Part shown: positions 7,891 to 15,999 of the stretch, piece after piece
How the letters are laid out: every line of letters begins with the position of its first letter
Numbering within the stretch: position 1 is the stretch's first letter
Position numbers and translations under genes: made by a program
Notes under the pieces: generated by a model
What the model saw: only the letters and a program-made list of their open reading frames with translations
The model's database searches: none
Told to the model about the DNA's origin: nothing
Assembly (NCBI GenBank): GCA_021163105.1
Contig: JAGGXJ010000061.1
Location: forward strand, 1 to 32,950
Direction of reading: 5' to 3'
Source of the DNA: Syntrophobacterales bacterium
Lineage (GTDB): Bacteria > Desulfobacterota > Syntrophia > Syntrophales > UBA2210
DNA length: 32,950 bases

Positions 7891-9687
7891 ATGAAACAAT
7901 TGATGTCAGGAAATGAGGCGATAGCGAGGGGGGCATATGAGCATGGTATTACCTTTGCTTCCGCCTATCCGGGAACCCCGAGCACCGAAATACTGGAGGA
8001 GTTTTCCAGGTATGACGGTGTTTACGCCGAGTGGACTCCGAATGAGAAGGTGGCCCTTGAGGTTGGGATAGGGGCGGCGCTGGGTGGAGCACGGGCTCTT
8101 GTTGTAATGAAACAGGTGGGGGTTAATGTTGCCGCCGATCCTCTCTTTACCTTGAGCTACACCGGCACGGAGGGGGGACTGGTTATTGTCAGCGCGGACG
8201 ATCCCTCCCTGCACAGTTCTCAGAATGAACAGGACAGCAGAAACTATGCAAAAGCCGCTAAGATTCCGATGCTGGAACCCGCGGACAGTGCTGAAGCAAA
8301 GGAATTCATAAAGATCGCCTTCAGGATGAGTGAAGAATTTGATACGCCCGTCTTTCTCAGAAGTACCACAAGGATTTCACATTCCAAATCTATTGTTACA
8401 CTGGAAGACCGGGAAATCCATGAAGAAAACAGGGGTGTCCGGTATAATCCGTCAAAGTATGTGATGGTTCCCGCCATGGCAAGACAACGAAGGATAGTCG
8501 TAGAAAAGAAAATGGAAAGGCTTTCGAAGTTCGCGGAGACCTTTCCCGAAAACAGAATGGAGATAAATGATACAAAGATAGGAATCATAACAGCGGGGAT
8601 GCCTTACAACTACACTAAAGACGTGTTTCCCGGGTATTCCTATCTTAAGCTTGGCATGGTTCATCCTCTTCCTCACGATCTGATCAGGGAATTTGCCTCA
8701 AAAGTGGAGAGGTTATACGTTGTTGAAGAACTTGACCCATTTATCGAAGAACAGATAAAAGCAATGGGTATCGATGTCATCGGCAGAGAAGTCTTTCCCT
8801 ATACAGGGGAATTTGATCCCGGTGTAGTGGAAACAGCCATTACGGGCAACGAAGCGGCAGTTGTCAACCTTCCGGATCTATCGCTGCCGCAGAGGCCCCC
8901 GAATCTCTGTCCCGGTTGCCCGCACAGGGGACTATTCTATGTCCTGGGAAAATTAAAGGTATTTGTGGCAGGTGATATAGGGTGCTATACTCTCGCCTTC
9001 ATGAAACCCCTTGAAGGCATGCACTCTACAATCTGCATGGGGGCCAGCGTGGGAATGGCTCATGGAATGGACAAGGTCATTGGAGGAAAGGAAAAGGTGG
9101 TGGGAGTAATTGGTGATTCCACCTTTATCCACTCCGGCATCACACCTCTGCTGAACATGGCCTATAACAAGAGTAATTCGGTTATTATCATATGCGACAA
9201 CAGGACAACCGCCATGACCGGGATGCAGGAAAATCCCGCAACCGGTTTTACCCTCCATGGCAAAGAAACCAAAGCGCTCGATTTTGTCAAATTAGCAGAG
9301 GCACTTGGCATGGATAACGTCAGGGTGGTTGACCCATTTGATATGAAGAACACGAGAAGCGTAATAAAGGAGGAGCTGTCAACGGAAGGACCTTCGCTGG
9401 TTATATCAAGTGCGCCGTGCGCCCTGCTTGCAGTGAAACAAAAACTACCGGGCAAAACACCCTTAAGGGTTAATCCGGATAAGTGTACCGGCTGCAAGGC
9501 GTGCCTTGGACTGGGATGTCCTCCGATCTCATGGAAAAGGTTTGAGGATATGGACATAAAAATAGAGAAGAAGACAAAGAAACAGGAAGGAATAGCCTTC
9601 ATAGATTCTTCTCTCTGTAATGGGTGCACCCTGTGTCAGCAGTTATGCAGCGCCGGAGCCATAGAGGAGGTCGTGGAAGATGAATGA
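7891..9687 (+). CDS. iorA: Indolepyruvate ferredoxin oxidoreductase, alpha subunit
   Basis: IorA with IorB oxidatively decarboxylates aryl-pyruvates (transamination products of Trp, Phe, Tyr) to aryl-acetyl-CoA using ferredoxin, or runs in reverse under reducing conditions. The 598-residue protein has the N-terminal pyrimidine domain (GNEAIARGAYEHGITF, YPGTPSTEI), a C-terminal TPP domain with NLCPGCPHRG and GDSTFIHSG (about 407), and a two-cluster ferredoxin tail: CTGCKACLGLGC (about 531) and CNGCTLCQQLC (about 575). Length is normal for the family. The ATG at 7891 has GAAAGGT upstream. The last eight bases overlap iorB, as expected for subunits made in fixed ratio. It marks an anaerobic metabolism. 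Confidence 0.96.
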   Translation: MKQLMSGNEAIARGAYEHGITFASAYPGTPSTEILEEFSRYDGVYAEWTPNEKVALEVGIGAALGGARALVVMKQVGVNVAADPLFTLSYTGTEGGLVIVSADDPSLHSSQNEQDSRNYAKAAKIPMLEPADSAEAKEFIKIAFRMSEEFDTPVFLRSTTRISHSKSIVTLEDREIHEENRGVRYNPSKYVMVPAMARQRRIVVEKKMERLSKFAETFPENRMEINDTKIGIITAGMPYNYTKDVFPGYSYLKLGMVHPLPHDLIREFASKVERLYVVEELDPFIEEQIKAMGIDVIGREVFPYTGEFDPGVVETAITGNEAAVVNLPDLSLPQRPPNLCPGCPHRGLFYVLGKLKVFVAGDIGCYTLAFMKPLEGMHSTICMGASVGMAHGMDKVIGGKEKVVGVIGDSTFIHSGITPLLNMAYNKSNSVIIICDNRTTAMTGMQENPATGFTLHGKETKALDFVKLAEALGMDNVRVVDPFDMKNTRSVIKEELSTEGPSLVISSAPCALLAVKQKLPGKTPLRVNPDKCTGCKACLGLGCPPISWKRFEDMDIKIEKKTKKQEGIAFIDSSLCNGCTLCQQLCSAGAIEEVVEDE

Positions 9688-10258
9688 ATCTGTGAGGAGC
9701 GTATTGCTGGTTGGCGTTGGCGGACAGGGAACAATAATGGCGAGCGACATACTTTCCGCCGTCATGATTAACGCGGGTTTTGATGTAAAAAAAAGTGAAG
9801 TGCATGGGATGGCCCAGAGGGGGGGGAGCGTAAGCAGTCATGTAAGATTCGGCCCTAAGGTCTATTCCCCTCTTGCAGGGAAGGGAGACGTCAGTATCCT
9901 GGTTTCTTTTGAGAAGTTGGAGACCCTGAGATATCTTGAATACCTGAAACCCGATGGTAAAGTAATCATAAATAATGAAGAGATATATCCTCCATCGGTA
10001 AATCTCGGAGAAGCGCTATATCCCGGTGATGCAATAGATTTCATAAAGAATCACTTTAAAGATGTAAAGGTTGTGGATGCAACTGCTATGGCCCTCCGGT
10101 CGGGAGACAAAAGGATGGCCAACACCGTTATCCTGGGGGTGTTGTCTTCCTGTCTGGATATAGAAGTAGACATATGGGAAGATGTTCTGAAAGAGAGCTT
10201 CCCCTCGAAAATACTGGAGGGAAATATAAACGCTTTCAGTCTGGGGAGGGGAGTATAG
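9680..10258 (+). CDS. iorB: Indolepyruvate ferredoxin oxidoreductase, beta subunit
   Basis: The 192-residue protein belongs to the pyruvate/ketoisovalerate oxidoreductase gamma-type family. VGVGGQGTIMASDIL opens the domain and SEVHGMAQRGGSVSSHVR is the conserved loop contacting the partner and cofactor. It forms the heterodimeric IOR enzyme with IorA. Its ATG lies within the end of iorA (ATGAATGA), with GGAGGTCGTGG upstream inside the iorA reading frame. The next gene starts six bases after its stop. Confidence 0.95.
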   Translation: MNESVRSVLLVGVGGQGTIMASDILSAVMINAGFDVKKSEVHGMAQRGGSVSSHVRFGPKVYSPLAGKGDVSILVSFEKLETLRYLEYLKPDGKVIINNEEIYPPSVNLGEALYPGDAIDFIKNHFKDVKVVDATAMALRSGDKRMANTVILGVLSSCLDIEVDIWEDVLKESFPSKILEGNINAFSLGRGV

Positions 10259-10264
10259 GCGAAG

Positions 10265-11191
10265 ATGCGAAAGATTGCCGGAGGATTGTTCCTTTTCTTT
10301 TTCGCGTTCGTTCTATTGTTTCCCTGCTATGTCCGGGGAGATAACCTGCGCGACTGTGAAAAGCAGCTCGAATTTGCGGAGAGCCTTTTTGAACAGGCTG
10401 ATTTCTACAGGGCGATAGGCGAATATAAGCGATTGATATTTCTATGCCCAGATGCGACGACGTTGTGTGAGAAGGCATATTTCAAGACAGGAGTCAGTTA
10501 TTTCAGAGCAAAGAAGTGGCAGAGCGCGATAGAAGCGTTTGACACGTTTCTCGTCAATTTCCCTGGCAGCCGGATGGCCGGAGAGGCAATGTATCTCAAG
10601 GGCATGAGTGAAAAGAATCTCTCATTGCACGATGAAGCACTTGTCACCTTCGGACATATCATAGAAACTGAAACTGGTGAGTACAAGGCGAGAGCAATCT
10701 ATCAGAGCGCCCTCGTTCTCGTGGATATGGAGAGATGGGAAAGGGCAGGGGAGATGTTTTCGCGTATCCCGAACGAAAGCAGGCTCTACGACTCCGCGGG
10801 CGTTTTCTCGGCAGGCCTTGAGAATATCGGCAATATTCCCCATAAATCCCCCGCTGTTGCCGGAACACTGGCCGCGATTGTTCCCGGCGCCGGTCACCTG
10901 TACACACAGAGACGAAGAGATGCCCTTGTCGCTTTTCTCCTGAACGGCGCCTTTATCTGGAGCGCAATCGAACTGTTTGACGATGAAAAGTATGTCACCG
11001 GCGGCATTGTCACCTTTTTTGAGCTGGGATGGTACACCGGTAATATATACAGCGCCGTCAGCAGCGCTCACAAATTTAACAAAAGAACCAAAAAAGACTT
11101 TCTACAGGGACTCAGGGACAGGACCAACCTTTCATATCTGCATGACCATGACAACGCATGCGATTATCTTATACTGAGCTTGAAGTTCTAA
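10265..11191 (+). CDS. Exported TPR protein with C-terminal hydrophobic domain
   Basis: 308 residues, function unknown. The N-terminal signal peptide is clear (GGLFLFFFAFVLLFPCYVRG, cleavage near 25). Residues about 30-170 form TPR-like repeats (FYRAIGEYKRLIFLCP, WQSAIEAFDTFLVNFPGSRM, ERAGEMFSRIP) similar to Bam/YbgF-type TPR proteins. The last third (about 195-275) has Gly-rich hydrophobic stretches, GTLAAIVPGAGHLYTQRRRDA then FLLNGAFIWSAIELF, that look like short membrane or membrane-surface helices. It sits seven bases before a YidD-domain gene that also has an export signal, which suggests the two act together at the envelope. Three Cys occur in the mature N-terminal part. It could be part of an envelope assembly complex; nothing firmer can be said. 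Confidence 0.75.
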   Translation: MRKIAGGLFLFFFAFVLLFPCYVRGDNLRDCEKQLEFAESLFEQADFYRAIGEYKRLIFLCPDATTLCEKAYFKTGVSYFRAKKWQSAIEAFDTFLVNFPGSRMAGEAMYLKGMSEKNLSLHDEALVTFGHIIETETGEYKARAIYQSALVLVDMERWERAGEMFSRIPNESRLYDSAGVFSAGLENIGNIPHKSPAVAGTLAAIVPGAGHLYTQRRRDALVAFLLNGAFIWSAIELFDDEKYVTGGIVTFFELGWYTGNIYSAVSSAHKFNKRTKKDFLQGLRDRTNLSYLHDHDNACDYLILSLKF

Positions 11192-11198
11192 TTATAAC

Positions 11199-11663
11199 AT
11201 GTTAAAATACAAACTAAATCTCGCCATGGTTCTTGTGTGGCTCATTATGGGAACATCCGTTGGATTCGGAGCCGACGATTCCTTCACGCCGTGGGGATTC
11301 GATAGCCGGCCTGTATCGACAACTCCTTCACACGCCATGGCGGATTCGAGTGCGTGTCAAAAAGATATTTCCCCGTCATCCCGTGTAGTTATGGGTGCTC
11401 TTAATTTCTTCTCAGAATATATATCAAGGGTGGATGGTGACAGGTGCCCCATGTATCCCACATGTGCTTCATACAGCCGTAAGGTGATAAAAAAGCACGG
11501 ATTTTTTGTGGGCATAGTCATGACGGCGGACAGGCTTATCCACGAAGGCAATGAAATGGATTATGCCCCTCTTGTAAAAACAGGAAAGAGTGTAAGGTAT
11601 TATGACCCGGTAAGCTGGAATGATTACTGGTGGTATGACAGAAAAGAAAATCTTGACAAATAA
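11199..11663 (+). CDS. YidD-domain protein with N-terminal export signal
   Basis: The 154-residue protein ends in a recognisable YidD domain (about 64-140): GDRCPMYPTCASYSRKVIKKHG is the family's Cys-containing signature, followed by the usual R-x4-GNE/P region. Classical YidD has 70-90 residues, sits on the cytoplasmic face of the inner membrane beside YidC and assists membrane-protein insertion. This one has about 60 extra N-terminal residues beginning with a hydrophobic signal (LNLAMVLVWLIMGTSVGFGA, likely cleavage after FGA), so the domain would be on the periplasmic side or anchored there. It is also not beside yidC, rpmH or rnpA. A separate function in the envelope with the TPR protein just upstream is therefore likely (inference). 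No strong ribosome site is visible, so coupling to the upstream gene is probable. Confidence 0.82.
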   Translation: MLKYKLNLAMVLVWLIMGTSVGFGADDSFTPWGFDSRPVSTTPSHAMADSSACQKDISPSSRVVMGALNFFSEYISRVDGDRCPMYPTCASYSRKVIKKHGFFVGIVMTADRLIHEGNEMDYAPLVKTGKSVRYYDPVSWNDYWWYDRKENLDK

Positions 11664-11689
11664 TACATGGTTAATAGATTAGAAACGTT

Positions 11690-12601
11690 ATGGCGGAAGA
11701 TTATTACAAAACACTTGGAATAAATAAGAACGCATCCGGCGATGTTATAAAAAAGGCCTACAGGAAACTTGCGCTCAAATATCACCCCGACAAAAATCCA
11801 GGGAATAAAGGGGCCGAGAAAAATTTCAAGAAGATAAGCGAGGCATACGCCGTCCTTAGTAACCCTGAGAAGCGCAAACAATACGACAGTTTTGGATCAC
11901 AAGAGGCATTCAGCCGCAGTTTTTCCCAAGAAGACATATTCAGAGGGTTCGACCTGAACGAGATACTGAAAGGGCTTGGCGGTTTCAGGGGACAAAGACG
12001 ATCATCACACATGAACGAGGACATCTTCTCCCAACTTTTTGGAAATCAGCAACAGTATAACCGGCAAGTTCCCAGGAAAGGGAGAGATCTCGAATACAAT
12101 CTTTCCATAAGCCTCGAGGAGACATATTCCGGCGCGGAAAAAAGGATATCTTTTCAAACAGAGGATGGTGGATTGAATGAAATAACCATGAAAATCCCCA
12201 AGGGCATTGATACCGGCAAAAAGCTCAGACTTGCCGGAAAAGGCCTCCCTGGTCTTAACGGCGGCCCGGCCGGAGATCTGTTTATAAACATCACTGTTAC
12301 CCCTCATCCTGTTTTCACAAGGGACGGGGATGACATATATATCCAGAAAGTGATTACCTTTTCTCAGGCAGTATTGGGAACTACCATAGATGTCAAAACG
12401 CTTGAAGGAGAAACAAAAAGAATCAAAGTACCGGCAAATACCCAGAATAACACCAGAATAAGAATGAAAGGGTTTGGTGTCCCGCATTTCAAAAAGACTG
12501 GAAAGGGAAGCCAGTACGTCAGAATTACTGTTGATATTCCCAAAAAACTCACAAAGAAACAGCGTGAGATCGTCAAACAACTTTCTGAAGAAGGTCTCTA
12601 A
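11690..12601 (+). CDS. DnaJ-type co-chaperone (type B, CbpA-like)
   Basis: 303 residues. The J domain is at 4-70 with the HPD motif at 32-34 (YHPDKNP), which stimulates DnaK ATPase. A short linker containing [11 protein letters not shown] follows instead of a zinc-finger region, then two C-terminal beta domains (about 108-300) that bind substrate. There are no CxxCxGxG repeats, so this is a type II/CbpA protein, not DnaJ itself. It is the last gene of the plus-strand block. Its link with the exported TPR/YidD pair is by position only. Confidence 0.92.
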   Translation: MAEDYYKTLGINKNASGDVIKKAYRKLALKYHPDKNPGNKGAEKNFKKISEAYAVLSNPEKRKQYDSFGSQEAFSRSFSQEDIFRGFDLNEILKGLGGFRGQRRSSHMNEDIFSQLFGNQQQYNRQVPRKGRDLEYNLSISLEETYSGAEKRISFQTEDGGLNEITMKIPKGIDTGKKLRLAGKGLPGLNGGPAGDLFINITVTPHPVFTRDGDDIYIQKVITFSQAVLGTTIDVKTLEGETKRIKVPANTQNNTRIRMKGFGVPHFKKTGKGSQYVRITVDIPKKLTKKQREIVKQLSEEGL

Positions 12602-12631
12602 TATCTCTGAGATATACCTGCAATTTTTTTT
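12601..12631 (+). terminator. Weak candidate terminator after the DnaJ-type gene
   Basis: ATATCTC (12601-12607) and GAGATAT (12609-12615) are complementary around one base (about a 5-bp stem with a 5-base loop in practice). A run of eight T begins at 12624, eight bases after the stem. The spacing is longer than ideal. Confidence 0.35.
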
Positions 12632-12633
12632 CA

Positions 12634-12652
12634 ACCGTGAATCGATAACCGT
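12634..12652. repeat. Short intergenic repeat ACCGTGAA type, copy 1
   Basis: ACCGTGAATCGATAACCGT matches 17 of 19 bases with 25400-25418. Both copies follow a T-run. A shorter relative is at 16631-16648. Confidence 0.5.
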
Positions 12653-12928
12653 TCCCGACAACCAGTACGTATAGCTTTATTCTTTTGATTCAGTCTCCGA
12701 TTAACGCATTTCCTCCTTGATTGATGGGTGGTGGGGGGGGGTACAAATGGGATACAAATCAGAATTGGAGAATACCGATTTTTCCTTAATTGTAAACGTC
12801 TGATAAGATATGTTATGTAAACTTTACCTGAGATTCGCTTCTGGCACACAGGTTTCAAATATGATAATGTAAAAGCACTTAATATCGGTGCATTCGTAAA
12901 AAGTGGGATTTGGTGCCCTCTCTTTCAA

Positions 12929-12958
12929 CGGTTTATCCCGACTTGTCGGGATAAACCG
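12929..12958. repeat. 30-base near-perfect palindrome upstream of mlaE
   Basis: A 14-base arm (12929-12942) is the exact reverse complement of 12945-12958, with TT in the centre. The core is ATCCCGA-CTTG-TCGGGAT. It ends 28 bases before the mlaE ATG, so in RNA it would form a very stable hairpin in the leader. The same heptamer arms occur in other intergenic repeats of this window. Confidence 0.85.
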
Positions 12959-12986
12959 TAAACTGTTACCATCGGGTGGGTTTTCT

Positions 12987-14123
12987 ATGAAGCATCCGGA
13001 TCAGAACTATACGATACGGGTTGAAGGTGAAAAAAGGCAAAGCGTCACATTGCATCTGTCCGGTGATCTTGTAACAGAAAATATAGATCGCCCGATGGCC
13101 GAGATCAAATCCGTTCTTGATGATTACACCCCTTCACAACTTACGATTGATCTTTCGGGTATTGATACTCTGGACAGCGCGGGCGCCATGGCCCTCGCAA
13201 AAACGGAAGATGACGCGACCACGAGATCAATCCCCCTCAAAATTGTTAATATGACCCCGAGGATGAAAAATATGATGGGTCTTCTCAATCGTAAGGCGCT
13301 TGCGGAGAATTATCTGGATCATGAACCGAACCCCGGAACACTCGATAGGATGACAAATGTATTTCTGGATATCTATAACGATTTCAACAGGGTAATGATC
13401 TTTGTCGGAGAACTTCTGAGCGCGATGCTTTACTCCATTCTCCATCCCCTTTCCATAAGATGGGGCGATTCCCTTCTCTATATAAAGCGGGCCGGCGTCG
13501 ATGGACTTCCCATCCTGGGGCTTATAAGCTTTCTTATAGGCCTTATTATAGCCTTCATGTCCTCTCTGCAGTTGAAACAATTCGGCGCAAACATATATGT
13601 GGCCTCCTTCCTGGCCATCGCGGTGGTCAGAGAACTTGGCCCCATTATGACCGCGATACTCGTCGCCGGACGGTCCGGATCCGCTTTCGCGGCGGAGATA
13701 GGAACCATGAAGGTAAATGAGGAGATCGATGCCCTTGTCGTCATGGGATTTGATCCCGTAAGATTTATAGCCGTGCCGAAGGTTATTGCCGCTATGGTAG
13801 CGGTGCCGCTCCTTACATTATACGCCGATCTGTTCGGTGTTCTGGGAGGGCTTGTTGTAGGGGTAACCGGACTGGACCTGACACCGTATACCTACATACA
13901 GCAGACAATCAAAAGTATAGCCACTTTTGATATAATCTCCGGCATTGTAAAGGCGCTGGTGTTTGCGGTACTTATCAGCGGCATCAGTTGCCAGAGGGGA
14001 TTTGAAACAGGTGAAGGCGCGGAAGCTGTTGGAATATCAGCTACTTCTGCTGTAGTCTCGTCAATATTCCTGATCATAGTAGCGGATTCCATTTTTGCCA
14101 TTGTTATACATTACATCAGATGA
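12987..14123 (+). CDS. mlaE: MlaE-family lipid ABC transporter permease with N-terminal STAS domain
   Basis: The 378-residue protein has two parts. Residues about 1-105 form a STAS domain (LTIDLSGIDTLDSAGAMAL), the equivalent of separate MlaB in E. coli. Residues about 125-378 are an MlaE permease with five or so membrane helices and the family signature ELGPIMTAILVAGRSGSAFA. MlaFEDB moves phospholipid across the periplasm to keep outer-membrane asymmetry; fused STAS-MlaE proteins are common outside the enterics. I start at ATG 12987 because upstream in-frame codons back to GTG 12903 would translate the palindrome; GGGTGGG at 12974-12980 is a weak ribosome site. mlaF and mlaD follow. Confidence 0.93.
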   Translation: MKHPDQNYTIRVEGEKRQSVTLHLSGDLVTENIDRPMAEIKSVLDDYTPSQLTIDLSGIDTLDSAGAMALAKTEDDATTRSIPLKIVNMTPRMKNMMGLLNRKALAENYLDHEPNPGTLDRMTNVFLDIYNDFNRVMIFVGELLSAMLYSILHPLSIRWGDSLLYIKRAGVDGLPILGLISFLIGLIIAFMSSLQLKQFGANIYVASFLAIAVVRELGPIMTAILVAGRSGSAFAAEIGTMKVNEEIDALVVMGFDPVRFIAVPKVIAAMVAVPLLTLYADLFGVLGGLVVGVTGLDLTPYTYIQQTIKSIATFDIISGIVKALVFAVLISGISCQRGFETGEGAEAVGISATSAVVSSIFLIIVADSIFAIVIHYIR

Positions 14124-14136
14124 GGATAAACCCGGA

Positions 14137-14919
14137 ATGACACCTGTTGTCACTGTAAAAAATCTTACGGCACGTTACGGCGAAAATATCGTTTTTGAAG
14201 GCGTAAGTTTTGATATCTTCAAAGGGGAAATCTTTGCCATAGTGGGAGGAAACGGGTGCGGAAAGACAACCATCTTCAAATGCATGACAGGCCTTTTGAA
14301 ACCATCAGGCGGCAAAATCCTGGTGAGTGGAATCGACCCGGCAACAGAAGATGAAGATAAGCTTAAAACCCTCAGAAAGGAAACCGGCGTACTCTTTCAG
14401 TCAAGCGCCCTCTTCGGTTCCATGACCCTGTACGATAATATGGCGCTTGTCCTCAAGGAATATACAACTCTCCCCTCCCCTGTTATTGATATGATAATCA
14501 AGACAAAACTCGGCATGGTGAGGCTTGCCGGCTGCGAAAATCTTCTGCCCTCCGAATTATCCGGTGGGATGAAAAAGCGTGCCGGTATCGCAAGGGCGAT
14601 GGTCATGGACCCCATGGTACTTTTTCTTGATGAGCCTTCGGCCGGTCTGGACCCCATCACATCCGAAGAGTTTGATATGCTGGTAAAAAATATAAACACC
14701 GGTATGGGAACAACCATGATAATCATAACTCATCAACTGGAATCCATTTTCAATATAGCGCACAGGGTGATTATGTTAGACAAGGACGCAAAGGGAATAA
14801 TCGCGGAGGGCGATCCCCGTGAATTGAGAAAAAATTCAAAAGATCCGAGAGTTACGGCATTTTTAGGAGGCGGGATTACCCGGCATTCTGCCGGACATGA
14901 ACAAGCTGAAGCCGATTGA
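14137..14919 (+). CDS. mlaF: MlaF-type ABC transporter ATP-binding protein
   Basis: The 260-residue ATPase powers the MlaE permease. Walker A GGNGCGKTT is at 37-45, the ABC signature is LSGGMKKRAGIARA, Walker B is MVLFLDEPSAGLDP, and the H-loop is IITHQLE. The Met/Lys-rich signature variant (LSGGMKKR) is typical of MlaF/TGD3-like ATPases. I use ATG 14137, with GAGGA (14122-14126) upstream, giving a 13-base gap from mlaE; a TTG at 14095 would overlap mlaE by 29 bases and adds a non-conserved leader. Confidence 0.94.
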   Translation: MTPVVTVKNLTARYGENIVFEGVSFDIFKGEIFAIVGGNGCGKTTIFKCMTGLLKPSGGKILVSGIDPATEDEDKLKTLRKETGVLFQSSALFGSMTLYDNMALVLKEYTTLPSPVIDMIIKTKLGMVRLAGCENLLPSELSGGMKKRAGIARAMVMDPMVLFLDEPSAGLDPITSEEFDMLVKNINTGMGTTMIIITHQLESIFNIAHRVIMLDKDAKGIIAEGDPRELRKNSKDPRVTAFLGGGITRHSAGHEQAEAD

Positions 14920-14929
14920 GAGGTGTAAT

Positions 14930-15853
14930 GTGCATAGAAAAACATCAAAACTTATGATAGGACTTTTTGTGACCGTCGGAATCCTGATAGGCGCCGGCGC
15001 CATTGTATGGGTGAGCGCGTCTAAATATTTCAGTGGAGGCGCTCACTACGTCTCCTACTTCAATGAATCCGTGCAAGGGCTTAAGATGAATTCCGCTGTC
15101 AGATACAGGGGTGTTGATGTCGGTATAGTAGAAGATATCAGGGTTGCCCCCGATAATAAACTCGTTGAAGTGGTGATGAAAATAGACCTTAAGGGAGACT
15201 TGGAGCAGGATGTCATAACCCAGCTGAAAGCCGTCGGCATAACCGGTCTGGTTATCGTAGAGATGGATCGCAGAAAACCCTCAGATTCTTTTATCGATAT
15301 AGATTTTCCCGCCGGATATCCTGTAATTCCCTCGCGTCCTTCCGAGATGAAGGCGCTTCTTACGGGAATTGATGGCATTATTGAAAAGATAAAACTGATT
15401 GATTTCGTGGCTATATCCGATCAGTTGAAATTTGTTATCGACGCAACCGGAAATCTTCTAGCTGACAAGAGAATAGACAGCATCATCACCACCCTTGAAT
15501 CCACGGCCGGCAATCTCGACACTATTTCGTCAAAATTTGAGGATCTGTGCGCGGAAGACGGAGCTTCAAATTTCCTGGAGGAAGCAAGGATGACATTTGT
15601 CGAGGCCAGACAGGTCATAGCCGAAATAAGGAGTGATATGGATTCTCTGAACCTTGCGGAAACTGCCGGAAAAACTGATAAGCTTATAGAAAATATGGGG
15701 AAACAATTCCGGTTAACGGCAATGGAGATCCAGGATACCAGCGAAAATCTCCGTCGCGTGTCAGAAACACTGGAGAAACTTATGGAGAGACTAAGCATGC
15801 GGCCATCAGACCTGATAAACAGTAAACCGCTGCCTCCGAAGAAGACAGAATGA
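14930..15853 (+). CDS. mlaD: MlaD-type MCE-domain substrate-binding protein
   Basis: The 307-residue protein has an N-terminal anchor helix (about 8-28, LMIGLFVTVGILIGAGAIVW), one MCE domain (about 33-115, SVQGLKMNSAVRYRGVDVGIVEDI), and a long helical C-terminal part (about 140-290). MCE proteins form hexameric rings or tubes in the periplasm through which lipids pass. E. coli MlaD has 183 residues; the long helical tail suggests a tunnel-like extension as in other MCE proteins (inference). I prefer GTG 14930, since GAGAGG (14918-14923) sits six bases before it; the ATG at 14897 overlaps mlaF by 23 bases and lacks a site. Confidence 0.9.
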   Translation: MHRKTSKLMIGLFVTVGILIGAGAIVWVSASKYFSGGAHYVSYFNESVQGLKMNSAVRYRGVDVGIVEDIRVAPDNKLVEVVMKIDLKGDLEQDVITQLKAVGITGLVIVEMDRRKPSDSFIDIDFPAGYPVIPSRPSEMKALLTGIDGIIEKIKLIDFVAISDQLKFVIDATGNLLADKRIDSIITTLESTAGNLDTISSKFEDLCAEDGASNFLEEARMTFVEARQVIAEIRSDMDSLNLAETAGKTDKLIENMGKQFRLTAMEIQDTSENLRRVSETLEKLMERLSMRPSDLINSKPLPPKKTE

Positions 15854-15880
15854 CATTTCAATTATTAGTTTTGATGGACT

Positions 15881-15958
15881 CGTAAAAAATCAAAAAACTC
15901 CCTCTCCCTTGTCGAAGATCCCGATGCAGTCGGGGAAGGGAGAGGGCTGGGGTGAGGG
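15881..15958 (+). repeat. 78-bp intergenic palindromic repeat, copy B
   Basis: Inverted partner of 4123-4201; the 49-base core (15898-15946) is identical. The outer stem is CCCTCTCCCTT (15900-15910) with AAGGGAGAGGG (15936-15946). It lies between mlaD and the lipoprotein gene and ends 41 bases before the lipoprotein start, a position much like that of copy A before hom. Confidence 0.88.
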
Positions 15959-15999
15959 CGATAAGAACGAATTCACCAGAAAGAAAAGGGATAAAAGAT

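Larger units (their letters stand above)
12602..12986. other. Gene-free region between the DnaJ-type gene and mlaE
   Basis: About 385 bases without a credible gene. It holds a terminator-like hairpin, one copy of the ACCGTGAA repeat, a G-rich tract (GGGTGGT then nine G, 12726-12741) and a 30-base palindrome (12929-12958). Short direct repeats TACAAAT (12742) and TACAAAT (12753) follow the G-run. No convincing promoter for mlaE was found, although AT-rich stretches near 12790-12880 could contain one. Confidence 0.6.

Noticed and set aside
12903-12986. Longer mlaE start at GTG 12903
   Set aside because: It would translate a 30-base palindrome, the added residues are not part of the STAS domain, and no ribosome site precedes it.
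14897-14929. ATG 14897 as mlaD start
   Set aside because: No ribosome site, whereas GTG 14930 has GAGAGG at ideal spacing and removes a 23-base overlap with mlaF.
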